This document shows, in pieces, positions 1-8,468 of a DNA stretch of 42,660 nt (the first letter of the stretch is position 1; each line of letters starts with the position of its first letter). This stretch comes from an uncultured Nitrosomonadales bacterium. GTDB taxonomy: Bacteria; Pseudomonadota; Gammaproteobacteria; Burkholderiales; Gallionellaceae. The stretch spans positions 1-42,660 of the forward strand of contig CAIOKY010000091.1 of the NCBI GenBank assembly GCA_903858965.1, in the 5' to 3' direction. The position numbers and the translations under genes were made by a program. Under the pieces are notes generated by a model, which saw only the letters and a list, made by a program, of their open reading frames with translations, was not told where the DNA came from and made no database searches.

Positions 1-123
1 AAAGGGAAATTAAGAACCGGCTATTTGGTACACTTATCCACAGCTGTTTGTTCTAAAAACAGCTCACGTACTTGGGTCAACGCAAAGTCGGCACGTTGGG
101 TCAGTATTTAATCGGCGCATACA
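1..123. mobile_element. IS21-family-like terminus (partial)
   Basis: Read on the minus strand from 123 inward, the sequence begins TGTATGCGCC and holds two degenerate 20-bp direct repeats of the form GCCGA-N7-(C/T)TGACCCA, at about 116-97 and 93-74. A terminal TG and several internal copies of a roughly 20-bp repeat are typical of IS21-family ends, where IstA binds. The transposase genes would lie outside the window. The junction at 123/124 falls inside the reading frame of an ABC ATPase, so the element appears to have inserted there. The family call rests on terminal architecture only, and the other end and target duplication cannot be seen. Confidence 0.65.
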
Positions 124-248
124 ATCGCACTCTTTTCGTGCCTGGAAGCAAGCTGCAACAAGCGTGTTTCGCCCGCATGCAGAGTAAAAGTATAGGCGCG
201 ATCCGATCTCTCGCAGCGTACATCGGTAAACCTGAACAGCTCGTTCAT
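108..248 (-). pseudogene. ABC transporter ATP-binding protein, N-terminal remnant
   Basis: An ATG at 248 lies two bases after the stop of the upstream permease gene, as expected for an operon. It opens 46 codons beginning MNELFRFTDVRCERSDRAYT and running through an HAGETRLL segment. This resembles the first strands of an ABC ATPase just before the Walker A loop. The frame crosses the IS21-like junction at 124 and stops at 108 inside the element, so only about 41 codons are original and no Walker A, signature or Walker B motif remains. It was probably the MlaF-type partner of the adjacent permease. If no intact copy exists elsewhere, this transporter is inactive. Confidence 0.6.
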
Positions 249-250
249 CG

Positions 251-1021
251 TTAGAAAAGCAGGACCGTGATCAGTCCGTCACAGGCGAACACCGCCATCA
301 GGCTGCGCATCACCGCGCGCGACGCGGCGACCGGTATCTCGGTCACGGCGCGCTTCACGGACAGCCCGTAATAGCAGGGCACCACCGACATCAGCATGCC
401 GAAGCAGATGCTTTTCAGCAATGCCGCGAATATTTCCTGATAACTGATCATCTCGAAAAAATGCCCCACTTCGCCAAACAACGAAACGTCGATATGCCAG
501 GCGGTCACCGTCATGCCGGTACCGATCGCAACAACCTGGAAATAAAAGGTCAGCACCAAACTGGTTACCGTCATCGCCAGCATCCGCGATACCACCAGAT
601 AAGCGACCGGCGAGATGCCCATGCGTCGCAAATTCTTTATCTCGCCATTCACCTGCATCGCGGCAAGCTCGCTGGCAATCGCAGAACTGCTGCGCCCGAC
701 AATCACGATCGCCGTCAGCAAGGGGCCCAGTTCACGCACCACCGTCCAGATCAGCACCTGCAGCGTCAGCAACTCGTTGCGCCCCACCAGATTGCTGACT
801 TGCATCACCATGATCAATCCCGCCAGGAAGCCCATCACCGTGATCGGGCCTACCGATTGGATGCCAGTAAAATAAAGCTGCTTGAGCAACGCGTTGCGCA
901 CCGGCCATTTAATCACCGCCGGTAGCGCATGGAGAACCTGCCCGACCAGAACCACGCTGTCGCGCACAAACAGCCCCTGCATACCCAGCCAATCCTGCAT
1001 CTGCATTACCGGATTTCTCAT
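251..1021 (-). CDS. MlaE-family ABC transporter permease
   Basis: This 256-residue integral membrane protein belongs to the MlaE/YrbE/TGD1 permease family. The family moves phospholipids or other lipids between the inner and outer membranes together with an MlaF ATPase and an MCE-domain binding protein. Family hallmarks are visible: a long conserved block around residues 75-130 (VRELGPLLTAIVIVGRSSSA, then ELAAMQVNGEI) followed by several hydrophobic helices to the C terminus. Its length matches the family (about 260). The gene is first in its minus-strand operon; the ATPase gene that should follow is cut after about 41 codons by an insertion element. Whether it is the true Mla system or a paralogue cannot be decided, because no MCE-domain gene is in view. 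Confidence 0.88.
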   Translation of the reverse strand: MRNPVMQMQDWLGMQGLFVRDSVVLVGQVLHALPAVIKWPVRNALLKQLYFTGIQSVGPITVMGFLAGLIMVMQVSNLVGRNELLTLQVLIWTVVRELGPLLTAIVIVGRSSSAIASELAAMQVNGEIKNLRRMGISPVAYLVVSRMLAMTVTSLVLTFYFQVVAIGTGMTVTAWHIDVSLFGEVGHFFEMISYQEIFAALLKSICFGMLMSVVPCYYGLSVKRAVTEIPVAASRAVMRSLMAVFACDGLITVLLF

Positions 1022-1279
1022 TGTCGCATCCGCTCCTTCATGTCATCATCACCCCACACATTCGCCACCTGATACAGGCAATACGGCAAGCTGCACCTGC
1101 AACCCTTCTGAAACAGCCCTTCCGGGAAGGCTGCAAGATACCAGATTTAACGGTTACGTTATCCTGCCAGCAGGGCTTTGAATTTTTCCGCTCATGCCGC
1201 TGGAATTTTATACTCGACTAATTTACTATCCTTCTTTGCTTATATCTTGTCCGACCATATACCAGCTACCGGAGCCTCC
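1022..1279. other. Divergent intergenic region, permease / glcD
   Basis: About 258 bases separate the MlaE-type gene (minus) from glcD (plus). The region must carry promoters for both directions. A hexamer close to TATACT is present near 1209, but it has no convincing -35 partner. No RNA gene or strong terminator was seen. A longer glcD reading frame opens at 1178, but the ribosome-binding site favours the TTG at 1280. Confidence 0.4.
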
Positions 1280-2761
1280 TTGTCGCATCATCGCAACAAC
1301 AATGTTGCCCTGAACACCGAACTGATCAGGGCACTGCGCAGCCTATTGCCGCCGGAATCCGTGCTGGTCGATACGGAAGACCTGCGCCCGTTCGAATGTG
1401 ACGGGCTGGCGGTCTATCGGCAGCTGCCGATGGTCGTGGTATTGCCGGAAACGATAGAACAAGTGCAGCAAATCATGCGGCTGTGCCATGCGCAGCAAGT
1501 ACCGGTGGTGGCGCGCGGCGCGGGCACGGGACTCTCCGGCGGCGCATTGCCTTTGGCTGATGGCGTGTTATTGAGCCTGGCAAAATTCAAGAACATCCTG
1601 AACATCGATCCACATAACGCGATGGCCACCGTGCAACCGGGTGTGCGCAACATGGCGATCTCCGAAGCAGCCGCAACTTATGGCATGTATTACGCGCCCG
1701 ACCCTTCGTCGCAGATCGCCTGCACGATAGGCGGCAATGTCGCGGAAAATTCCGGCGGCGTGCATTGCCTCAAGTATGGCCTGACGGTGCACAACATCCT
1801 GATGCTGAAAATCGTCACAATGGAAGGTGAGTTGCTGACGGTGGGCGCGGAGACACTGGACTCGCCGGGCTACGATCTGCTGGCGCTGATGTCCGGTTCC
1901 GAGGGCATGCTGGGCATCATCGTCGAAGTCACCGTAAAGTTATTGGCCAAGCCTGAACGTGCGCAGGTCATACTCGCCGCCTTCGACGATGTGGAAAAAG
2001 CAGGCGAGGCGGTCGGCTCCATCATCGCGGCGGGCATCATTCCCGCCGGACTGGAAATGATGGACAAGCTCGCGATCCGGGCGGCGGAAGATTTCGTGCA
2101 CGCGGGTTATCCGCGGGATGCCGAGGCGATATTGCTGTGCGAACTGGATGGCACACATGCCGAAGTGTCCGAATACATCATGCTGGTGCGCAGGATATTG
2201 ATAGCCGGCGGCGCGACCGAAGTGCGCACCGCCGTCGACGAAGCCGAGCGGCAGCTGTTCTGGAAGGGGCGCAAATCGGCCTTCCCCGCCGTGGGCCGCA
2301 TCTCGCCGGATTATTACTGTATGGACGGCACGATCCCGCGCCGCCAGTTGCCGCATGTGCTGCACCGCATAGCCGAGATGTCGGCGGAATATAATTTGCC
2401 GGTCGCCAATGTGTTCCATGCCGGGGACGGCAACCTGCATCCGCTGATCCTGTTCGACGCCAACAAGCAAGGTGAACTGCAACGCACCGAGGAATTCGGC
2501 CGCAGCATCCTGCAACTGTGCGTGGAAGTCGGCGGCACCATCACCGGCGAACACGGTGTCGGCATCGAAAAGATCGACCAGATGTGCGTGCAATTCAGCG
2601 GCGCGGAATTGACCCAGTTCCACGCCATCAAAGCCGCGTTCGATCCATCCGGCCTGCTCAATCCCGGCAAGGCCGTGCCGACGCTGCACCGCTGTGCGGA
2701 ATTCGGCGCGATGCATGTCCACCACGGACAACTCCCCCACCCCGAACTGGAGCGCTACTGA
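1280..2761 (+). CDS. glcD: Glycolate oxidase subunit GlcD (FAD-linked)
   Basis: GlcD is the FAD-binding catalytic subunit of membrane-associated glycolate dehydrogenase, which oxidises glycolate to glyoxylate together with GlcE and GlcF. The protein has an N-terminal FAD_binding_4 (PCMH) domain with the motif ARGAGTGLSGGA and a GSEGMLGIIVEVTVKLL segment. The C-terminal FAD-oxidase domain contains VFHAGDGNLHP and GEHGVG, conserved in the GlcD/D-lactate dehydrogenase family. I chose the TTG at 1280 because GGAG lies five bases upstream. This gives 493 residues, close to the E. coli protein (499), while the in-frame ATG at 1178 would add 34 residues unlike the family. Its stop overlaps the glcE start by one base, so the two are translationally coupled. 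Confidence 0.93.
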   Translation: MSHHRNNNVALNTELIRALRSLLPPESVLVDTEDLRPFECDGLAVYRQLPMVVVLPETIEQVQQIMRLCHAQQVPVVARGAGTGLSGGALPLADGVLLSLAKFKNILNIDPHNAMATVQPGVRNMAISEAAATYGMYYAPDPSSQIACTIGGNVAENSGGVHCLKYGLTVHNILMLKIVTMEGELLTVGAETLDSPGYDLLALMSGSEGMLGIIVEVTVKLLAKPERAQVILAAFDDVEKAGEAVGSIIAAGIIPAGLEMMDKLAIRAAEDFVHAGYPRDAEAILLCELDGTHAEVSEYIMLVRRILIAGGATEVRTAVDEAERQLFWKGRKSAFPAVGRISPDYYCMDGTIPRRQLPHVLHRIAEMSAEYNLPVANVFHAGDGNLHPLILFDANKQGELQRTEEFGRSILQLCVEVGGTITGEHGVGIEKIDQMCVQFSGAELTQFHAIKAAFDPSGLLNPGKAVPTLHRCAEFGAMHVHHGQLPHPELERY

Positions 2762-3825
2762 TGGATGAACAAGACATCGGTACTGCACTGCAACGACAAG
2801 TGCTCGATGCTTTTCAGCACGAGACGCCGCTCAACATCGTTGGCGGCGGCAGCAAATCTTTTCTCGGCAATGCCAGCCAGGGTCAGACAATTGATGTCGG
2901 CAAGCATCGCGGCATCGTCGAATACGATCCGCGCGAACTGGTGTTGACCGCGCGCAATGGCAGCACACTGCAGGAGATCGAAACCGCGCTGAGCAAAGCC
3001 GGACAGATGCTGGCGTTCGAGCCGCCGCATTTCGGCGACAACGCGACGCTGGGCGGTACCATCGCCTGCGGACTATCCGGGCCGCGCCGTCCTTATTGCG
3101 GAGCGGCGCGCGATTTCGTGCTGGGTTGCAAGCTGCTGAACGGTCGCGGCGAAATCCTGAGCTTCGGCGGACAGGTGATGAAGAACGTCGCGGGCTACGA
3201 TGTTTCGCGCCTGATGACCGGAGCCTATGGCACGCTGGGCATCATGCTGGAGATCAGCCTGAAGGTGTTGCCGCGTCCGGCTGCCACTGTCACGATGATG
3301 CGCGAATGCGACCCGGCCGAAGCGATAGCAAGCATGAGCGATCTGCTGGGCAGACCCTATCCGGTGGATGGTGCTTGTTATGACGGCGAACACTGCTACG
3401 TGCGCATTTCCGGCAGCGCGCAGGTGGTCAAGGAAGCGCGCACCAAGATACCCGGCGAGGTGATGGCGTATGCCGAAGCGTTCTGGTATGCGTTGCGCGA
3501 GCACGAGCTGCCATTCTTCAGTGGTCAGGGTGTGCTGTATCGCATCATGGTCAAACCCGCCACACCACACCTGCCTATCGCAGGTTCGTGGCTGCTGGAC
3601 TGGGGCGGCGCGCAGCGCTGGCTGCGCAGCGATGAAGATGTTGCCGCGATCCGCCATCGCGTCGAACTGGCTGGCGGGCATGTCACGATATTTCGCGGCG
3701 CCGATCACCCGAACAAAATATTCCAGCCATTACCTGAAACGCTTATGACCATACACCAGCGGCTCAAGGCCAGCTTCGATCCTAAAAACATCTTCAACCG
3801 CGGCCGGATGTATCCGGACCTGTAA
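2761..3825 (+). CDS. glcE: Glycolate oxidase subunit GlcE (FAD-binding)
   Basis: This 354-residue protein is the second flavin-type subunit of glycolate oxidase. It has a PCMH-type FAD-binding domain over roughly residues 20-190, with VGGGSKSFLG, TLGGTIACGLSGPRRP and AYGTLGIMLEISLKVLP, and a C-terminal region ending in FDPKNIFNRGRMYPDL, typical of GlcE. The start ATG at 2761 overlaps the glcD stop (TGATG), and glcF begins 16 bases after its stop, so the three form one operon. GlcE is shorter than GlcD and lacks the full C-terminal oxidase domain, as is normal for the family. Confidence 0.93.
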   Translation: MDEQDIGTALQRQVLDAFQHETPLNIVGGGSKSFLGNASQGQTIDVGKHRGIVEYDPRELVLTARNGSTLQEIETALSKAGQMLAFEPPHFGDNATLGGTIACGLSGPRRPYCGAARDFVLGCKLLNGRGEILSFGGQVMKNVAGYDVSRLMTGAYGTLGIMLEISLKVLPRPAATVTMMRECDPAEAIASMSDLLGRPYPVDGACYDGEHCYVRISGSAQVVKEARTKIPGEVMAYAEAFWYALREHELPFFSGQGVLYRIMVKPATPHLPIAGSWLLDWGGAQRWLRSDEDVAAIRHRVELAGGHVTIFRGADHPNKIFQPLPETLMTIHQRLKASFDPKNIFNRGRMYPDL

Positions 3826-3841
3826 CAAGCCATAGAAAAGC

Positions 3842-5053
3842 ATGCAAACTTCCATTTCTCCTCAACTGTTAAACAACCCCGATGTTGCCGAGGCCGATGC
3901 GATCCTGCGCAGCTGCGTGCATTGCGGATTCTGCAATGCGACCTGTCCGACTTACCAGTTGCTGGGATCGGAACTGGACGGCCCGCGCGGCCGCATCTAC
4001 CTGATGAAAGAAATGCTGGAGACCGGACAGGCCAGCGACAAGACCCGCTTGCATCTGGACCGCTGCCTGACCTGCCGCTCCTGCGAAACCACCTGCCCGT
4101 CCGGTGTGCGTTATGGACGCCTGGTCGACATCGGCCGCGAAATGGTCGAAGAATTGGCGCCGCGTTCGTTATCCCAAAGACTGCTGCGCAAGGCCATGCT
4201 CGCCATCATTCCCTACACCGCGCGCATGTCGGTTGCGCTGGCGCTGGCGCGCATGTTCAGTCCGATGCTGCCTGCACAGCTGCGAAAAAAAATTCCGGCC
4301 AGGCAAACCATTCCTGCGCGACCGGTGACCTTGCACGCACGGCGTATGCTGGTGCTGGAAGGCTGCGTCCAGCCGCTGGGCACACCCAATACCAATGCCG
4401 CTGCAGCGCGTGTGCTCGACCGGCTCGGCATCTCTTTGATCAGCGCAACAGATTCGGGTTGCTGCGGCGCACTGAACCAGCATCTGTCCGACAGCGCCGG
4501 CGCGCACGCGATGATGCGCCGCAACATCGATGCATGGTGGCCGCATGTCGAGAACGGTGTCGAGGCCATCGTCATGAGCGCCAGCGGCTGCGGCCTGATG
4601 GTCAAGGACTATGGCTTTGCATTGCAAGATGATGCCGTGTATGCAAGCAAGGCAGCGCGCATCAGCGCGCTTGCGCGCGACTTGAGCGAAATACTGGGCA
4701 ATCAGGACTTGAGTGTGTTTGCGCACATCGGCCAGGGCACACGCGTCGCCTATCAGTCATCCTGCACCTTGCAGCACGGCCAGAAACTCGGCGGGACAGT
4801 GGAAGAAATCCTGCGCCGCTGCGGCTACGAGCTGACGCTTGTCGCGGACAGCCATTTATGCTGCGGTGCGGCAGGATCATATACACTGCTGCAGGCTAGG
4901 CTTTCCGGGCAATTGCTGGAGAACAAGCTCGCCGCACTATGTGCAGGCAAGCCTGAAGTCATCGCATCTGCCAATGTCGGATGCCAGATGCACATGAGCA
5001 GCGCAAGCAGCGTGCCGATCAAGCACTGGATAGAATTGCTGGAACGCAGTTAA
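3842..5053 (+). CDS. glcF: Glycolate oxidase iron-sulfur subunit GlcF
   Basis: GlcF passes electrons from the flavin subunits to the respiratory quinone pool. Two ferredoxin-type 4Fe-4S motifs are complete: C25-x2-C28-x2-C31-x3-C35-P and C76-x2-C79-x2-C82-x3-C86-P. Two CCG (DUF224) domains follow, with SGCCGAL near residue 210 and HLCCGAAGSY near residue 340. These are shared with heterodisulfide reductase HdrB-like proteins. The 403-residue length matches E. coli GlcF (407). It is the last gene of glcDEF; an AT-rich 63-base gap precedes the aminotransferase gene, so that gene may have its own promoter. Confidence 0.94.
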   Translation: MQTSISPQLLNNPDVAEADAILRSCVHCGFCNATCPTYQLLGSELDGPRGRIYLMKEMLETGQASDKTRLHLDRCLTCRSCETTCPSGVRYGRLVDIGREMVEELAPRSLSQRLLRKAMLAIIPYTARMSVALALARMFSPMLPAQLRKKIPARQTIPARPVTLHARRMLVLEGCVQPLGTPNTNAAAARVLDRLGISLISATDSGCCGALNQHLSDSAGAHAMMRRNIDAWWPHVENGVEAIVMSASGCGLMVKDYGFALQDDAVYASKAARISALARDLSEILGNQDLSVFAHIGQGTRVAYQSSCTLQHGQKLGGTVEEILRRCGYELTLVADSHLCCGAAGSYTLLQARLSGQLLENKLAALCAGKPEVIASANVGCQMHMSSASSVPIKHWIELLERS

Positions 5054-5116
5054 AATCAAAAATAGCAGTTTCTAAATTAAAAGTATTCATTAATTAAATA
5101 ATAAAGAGGAGATAAC

Positions 5117-6298
5117 ATGGCAATCACACCGTTCCACCCACCGCAACGAATTTTGATGGGGCCCGGCCCTTCCGATGTCAGCCCGCGCGTACTCGAAGCA
5201 TTGGCGCGCCCGACCATCGGCCATCTCGATCCCGTGTTCGTGTCCTTCATGGACGAGATGAAAGTGCTGCTGAAATTCGCTTTCCAGACCGACAATGAAC
5301 TGACCATGCCGGTCTCCGCGCCCGGTTCGGCCGGGATGGAGACATGCTTCGTTAACCTGGTCGAGCCGGGCGACAAGGTCATCGTCTGCCAGAACGGCGT
5401 GTTCGGCGGACGCATGAAAGAGAACGTCGAACGCTGCGGCGGCATCGCGGTGATGGTGCAGGATGATTGGGGTCGCGCGGTCGATCCGCAGAAACTGGAG
5501 GACGCGCTCAAGGCCAATCGCGATGCCAAGGTTGTCGCCTTCGTCCATGCAGAAACTTCCACCGGCGCACAATCCGACGCGAAGACACTGACCGAGATCG
5601 CGCACAAGTATCATTGCCTGACCATCGTCGACGCGATCACTTCGCTGGGCGGCACACCGGTCAAGGTCGACGAGTGGAACATCGATGCGATCTATTCCGG
5701 CACGCAGAAATGCCTGTCCTGCACGCCGGGCCTCTCGCCGGTCAGCTTCAGCCCCAATGCGCAGGAAAAGATCAAGAACCGCAAGAGCAAAGTACAAAGC
5801 TGGTTCATGGACCTGAACCTGGTGATGGGCTACTGGGGCGGCGCGACCAAGCGCGCCTACCACCATACCGCACCGATCAATGCGCTATATGGCCTGCACG
5901 AGGCACTGGTGATACTGCAGGATGAAGGTCTGCATAACGCATGGGCGCGGCATCAGAATAATCATCTCGCACTGCGCGCGGGCCTGGAAGCGATGGGCCT
6001 GAAGTTCGTCGTGCCGGAAGCGGAACGCCTGCCACAACTGAATGCGATCGCCGTGCCGGATGGTGTGGACGAAGCCGCGGTTCGTTCGCTGTTGTTATCT
6101 GACTATCACCTGGAGATCGGTGCAGGTTTGGGTGCGATGGCCGGCAAAGTCTGGCGCATCGGCCTGATGGGCCACGCCAGCAACCCGCGCAACGTGCGGC
6201 TGTGCCTCAACGCGCTGGACGATGTGCTCGGCCGCTTGAAAGCGCCGGTCAAGCACGGTGTCGCGGTGGCAGCGGCAAACAAGAAATTTGCCGACTGA
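5117..6298 (+). CDS. Class V aminotransferase, alanine/serine-glyoxylate type
   Basis: This PLP enzyme of fold type I, class V (393 residues) resembles alanine-glyoxylate and serine-glyoxylate aminotransferases. It starts with the family's MGPGPSDVSPRVLEAL segment, has SAPGSAGME for the cofactor phosphate, VDAITSLGG with the PLP-binding Asp, and SGTQKCLSC with the Schiff-base Lys at 198. The ATG at 5117 has AGGAG six bases upstream. Lying directly behind glcDEF, it very likely converts the glyoxylate made by glycolate oxidase to glycine. That would form the first steps of phosphoglycolate salvage in an autotroph. The amino donor (alanine or serine) cannot be fixed from sequence. A weak hairpin (CGCCC, loop, GGGCG, 6327-6341) follows the gene. 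Confidence 0.87.
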   Translation: MAITPFHPPQRILMGPGPSDVSPRVLEALARPTIGHLDPVFVSFMDEMKVLLKFAFQTDNELTMPVSAPGSAGMETCFVNLVEPGDKVIVCQNGVFGGRMKENVERCGGIAVMVQDDWGRAVDPQKLEDALKANRDAKVVAFVHAETSTGAQSDAKTLTEIAHKYHCLTIVDAITSLGGTPVKVDEWNIDAIYSGTQKCLSCTPGLSPVSFSPNAQEKIKNRKSKVQSWFMDLNLVMGYWGGATKRAYHHTAPINALYGLHEALVILQDEGLHNAWARHQNNHLALRAGLEAMGLKFVVPEAERLPQLNAIAVPDGVDEAAVRSLLLSDYHLEIGAGLGAMAGKVWRIGLMGHASNPRNVRLCLNALDDVLGRLKAPVKHGVAVAAANKKFAD

Positions 6299-6563
6299 TC
6301 CGTTGAACGGGACTCGCACGCAGACTCGCCCCTGATGGGCGGGTTTATCCTCGCCACCAGCGGTCATTGCGAATAAGCAAAGCCCATGCGGGATTCCATT
6401 GAAAATGGAGGAAATTGTTGCCCGACTGAAAGATAGATCGTTGGCCCATATAGTCCGAATGGACTATTACAGTAATTCTGTTTAACGAGTATCTTGTTGT
6501 ATGGAAGGCGGTTGAAGTTTTTCGTTTATTGCACTTTTTAACTTTAGTACGGGGAGCAGAGTT

Positions 6564-7091
6564 ATGTCTGAAAAATCGATGGCTTCAATGATGAAAAAAC
6601 TGTCAGTTACACTTGCAGTTTCCGCCTTGTTCGCAGCGGGTACTGCCCAAGCGGATACTCTGGATTTGACTACATGGGCTTCAACCGGTCCCGTGTCCCT
6701 TTCTTCGAATCTTGCGAATCTGACTGCCACTTCATCGATATCCCAGTCCGTGACTAATGTTACTTCCTTCCAGTGGTTTTTCCAGGCCAATGACTACATG
6801 CCCTACAATGATTGGGGCTATGTATCGTTAAACGGAGTGGCCACTACACTGTCCAGTGTTGCCGCAGTAGGGGACTATGGAAATTCCGGATGGCATACCT
6901 ACAATTTCGGTTCGGCATTCTCGGGCAACCTCGGATTCGGGGTCAATAATGCAATAGACGATTCAAACTCGAGCCAGCTGTATGTCCAAAATGTGGTGGC
7001 AGTCCCTGAGCCAGAAACCTACGCCATGGTATTGGCTGGTTTGGGCTTGCTGGGCTTTATGGCACGTCGCAAACAAGATCTCGCCGTGTAA
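6564..7091 (+). CDS. PEP-CTERM sorting-domain exported protein
   Basis: This 175-residue secreted protein has an N-terminal signal peptide (MMKKL, then a hydrophobic stretch ending AAGTAQA before residue 31). Its C terminus ends in VPEPETYAM, a hydrophobic helix (VLAGLGLLGF) and ARRKQ. That tripartite ending is the PEP-CTERM signal recognised by exosortase; the tail is then removed and the protein is placed at the surface or in exopolysaccharide. The central part is rich in Ser, Thr, Asn and Trp and matches no enzyme I know. GGGGAG lies eight bases before the ATG. The gene stands alone with a strong terminator behind it, and no exosortase or EPS operon is in the window. In the 265 bases upstream, the only structure seen is a small hairpin (TAGTCC/GGACTA, 6449-6464). 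Confidence 0.85.
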   Translation: MSEKSMASMMKKLSVTLAVSALFAAGTAQADTLDLTTWASTGPVSLSSNLANLTATSSISQSVTNVTSFQWFFQANDYMPYNDWGYVSLNGVATTLSSVAAVGDYGNSGWHTYNFGSAFSGNLGFGVNNAIDDSNSSQLYVQNVVAVPEPETYAMVLAGLGLLGFMARRKQDLAV

Positions 7092-7114
7092 TCCGGGTTT
7101 ATGATCGAATTTGA

Positions 7115-7139
7115 ATGGGAGCTCAGGCTCCCATTTTTC
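7115..7139 (+). terminator. Rho-independent terminator after the PEP-CTERM gene
   Basis: A perfect 8-bp stem (ATGGGAGC / GCTCCCAT, 7115-7122 and 7127-7134) with loop TCAG is followed by TTTTCT. It lies 24 bases past the stop codon. It also sits between convergent genes. Confidence 0.85.
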
Positions 7140-7185
7140 TTTCCTGGACAGCGTGCGCGAATCGCCCAGGGCAAAACACTTACCT

Positions 7186-8091
7186 TCACACACCCTGCAT
7201 CAGCCACCACCACACGCTCAGCGTAGCGAATGAAATCACCAGCCCCACCGCCACCATCAGCGTCGCCAGCGGCGGATCGAGGTCATGCTCGGCGGCAAGA
7301 ATTGCCGAAGTGATCATCGGCGGCATTGCCGCTTCGAACAACGTGATCTGTATCGGCTGACCATGCGCGCCGAGCAGCGGCACATATAACAAGAACAACA
7401 CCAGCGGCGCCAGCACCAGCTTGAATATCAAGCCTATCGCCAGGTTCTGGCCATTGCCGGCAAGATGGCCGAGACGCAACTGGAAGCCGACCGAAAGCAG
7501 CGCCAGCGGGGCCAATGTTTGGCTCACACGGCTGAGCACAGCCGTGAGCCATGCCGGGTATTCCATCGGGATCAACAACAGCGCGATCAGCAATGCGATG
7601 AACGGCGGAAACAGAAAAATCCGCCTGGCCATTTCTCTCACGGAGGGGCGGCCCGACGAATAGATGCCGGCCACGGTGATGCCCAATGTGGAAAGCACCA
7701 GGGACGAGCCGAGCTGGTCGACGATGATGCCGGTGGCGAGCCCCTGGTGTCCGTAATACGCCTCTATCATCGGCAAACCAAGGAATGCCGCATTGCACAA
7801 TCCGCCGGTCAGTATCAGCGCACCTACCGTGGGGCGCGGCAGATCCAGCCAGCGCCCGAGCAACCAGAAAAAACCTGCCGACAGCGCAAAGACTATCCAT
7901 GCCATCCCCGCCATCAGAATGATATCGCCGGTGATCTTCAGGTCATGCACAGACAGGAGTATCAACGCGGGCAGTGAAACCTGGAGGATGAAACCGTTGA
8001 GCACGGCAGGTGTGTTCACCGGCATGCGCTTGAAGTGATGCAACAGCATGCCAACGATGAAGCAGAGGATCAGCAGGATGAGGTTGTTCAT
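7186..8091 (-). CDS. AEC-family transporter (auxin efflux carrier type)
   Basis: This 301-residue inner-membrane protein has about ten hydrophobic segments arranged as two five-helix halves and fits the AEC (PF03547) family of secondary carriers. Conserved features include an Asn/Pro-rich first half (LTGGLCNAAFLGLPMIEAYYG near residues 90-110) and a second half ending in EAAMPPMITSAILA. Known bacterial members export or take up small organic acids such as malate or malonate; the substrate here is unknown. I chose the ATG at 8091 because GAGGAG lies four to five bases before it. A longer frame to 8154 would run into a palindromic repeat (8100-8127). Confidence 0.85.
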   Translation of the reverse strand: MNNLILLILCFIVGMLLHHFKRMPVNTPAVLNGFILQVSLPALILLSVHDLKITGDIILMAGMAWIVFALSAGFFWLLGRWLDLPRPTVGALILTGGLCNAAFLGLPMIEAYYGHQGLATGIIVDQLGSSLVLSTLGITVAGIYSSGRPSVREMARRIFLFPPFIALLIALLLIPMEYPAWLTAVLSRVSQTLAPLALLSVGFQLRLGHLAGNGQNLAIGLIFKLVLAPLVLFLLYVPLLGAHGQPIQITLFEAAMPPMITSAILAAEHDLDPPLATLMVAVGLVISFATLSVWWWLMQGV

Positions 8092-8099
8092 ACGCTCCT

Positions 8100-8127
8100 C
8101 GTCATTTCTACGAAAGCGGAAATGACG
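8100..8127. repeat. dRS3-like palindrome, degenerate copy
   Basis: CGTCATTTC (8100-8108) pairs with GAAATGACG (8119-8127) around TACGAAAGCG. It is a diverged relative of the ATTCCC-N8-GGGAAT repeats at 8469-8600, with the same GTCATT...AATGAC flanks. It lies on the opposite side of the GIY-YIG gene from those copies. Confidence 0.7.
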
Positions 8128-8209
8128 GATATGATGTGCCTTGAGATCACACAATCTCCTCCCACAAATCCCGCCATTCCGGATTCATTGATTCGATCAG
8201 TTCTATCTT

Positions 8210-8437
8210 TCACGCTCGATTCCATTTTTTGATCTGTTTTTCTCGCGTTATTGCTGCGGCCATATCCGTAAGCAATTCGTAATAGACCAGGATATGTATG
8301 TCATATTCTTTGGTGAATCCATCGACCGCATTATTCTTGTGTTCCCAGATTCGCTTCACCAATTCGCTGGTCACACCAACGTAAAGTGTGCCGTTGCGTT
8401 GACTGGCAAGGATGTAGACGCAAGGCTGTTTTGGCAT
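8210..8437 (-). CDS. GIY-YIG nuclease-domain protein, C-terminus truncated
   Basis: This small single-domain GIY-YIG protein (COG2827/UPF0213 type) has CVYILAS near its start, then GTLYVGVTSELVKRIWEHK containing the Tyr, Gly and Arg of the active site, and REKQIKKW near its end. The ATG at 8437 has GGGA four bases upstream; a further in-frame ATG at 8476 lies inside a repeat. The frame stops at TGA (8210-8212) after KKWNRA. Reading on in the same frame gives 20 more codons (KIELIESMNPEWRDLWEEIV) to TGA at 8147. These look like the usual family ending, so the stop probably replaced a Trp codon. The core fold and catalytic Glu/Tyr region may survive. Palindromic repeats lie on both sides. Confidence 0.75.
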   Translation of the reverse strand: MPKQPCVYILASQRNGTLYVGVTSELVKRIWEHKNNAVDGFTKEYDIHILVYYELLTDMAAAITREKQIKKWNRA

Positions 8438-8468
8438 GGTTCCCGGAACACACTCTATCTGAAGAAAA

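Noticed and set aside
1940-2788. 282-codon minus-strand frame
   Set aside because: It is antisense to glcD, with no family features and no ribosome-binding site.
6406-6486. 26-codon plus-strand frame upstream of the PEP-CTERM gene
   Set aside because: It has no ribosome-binding site and no features; it includes a small hairpin that more likely acts in the leader.
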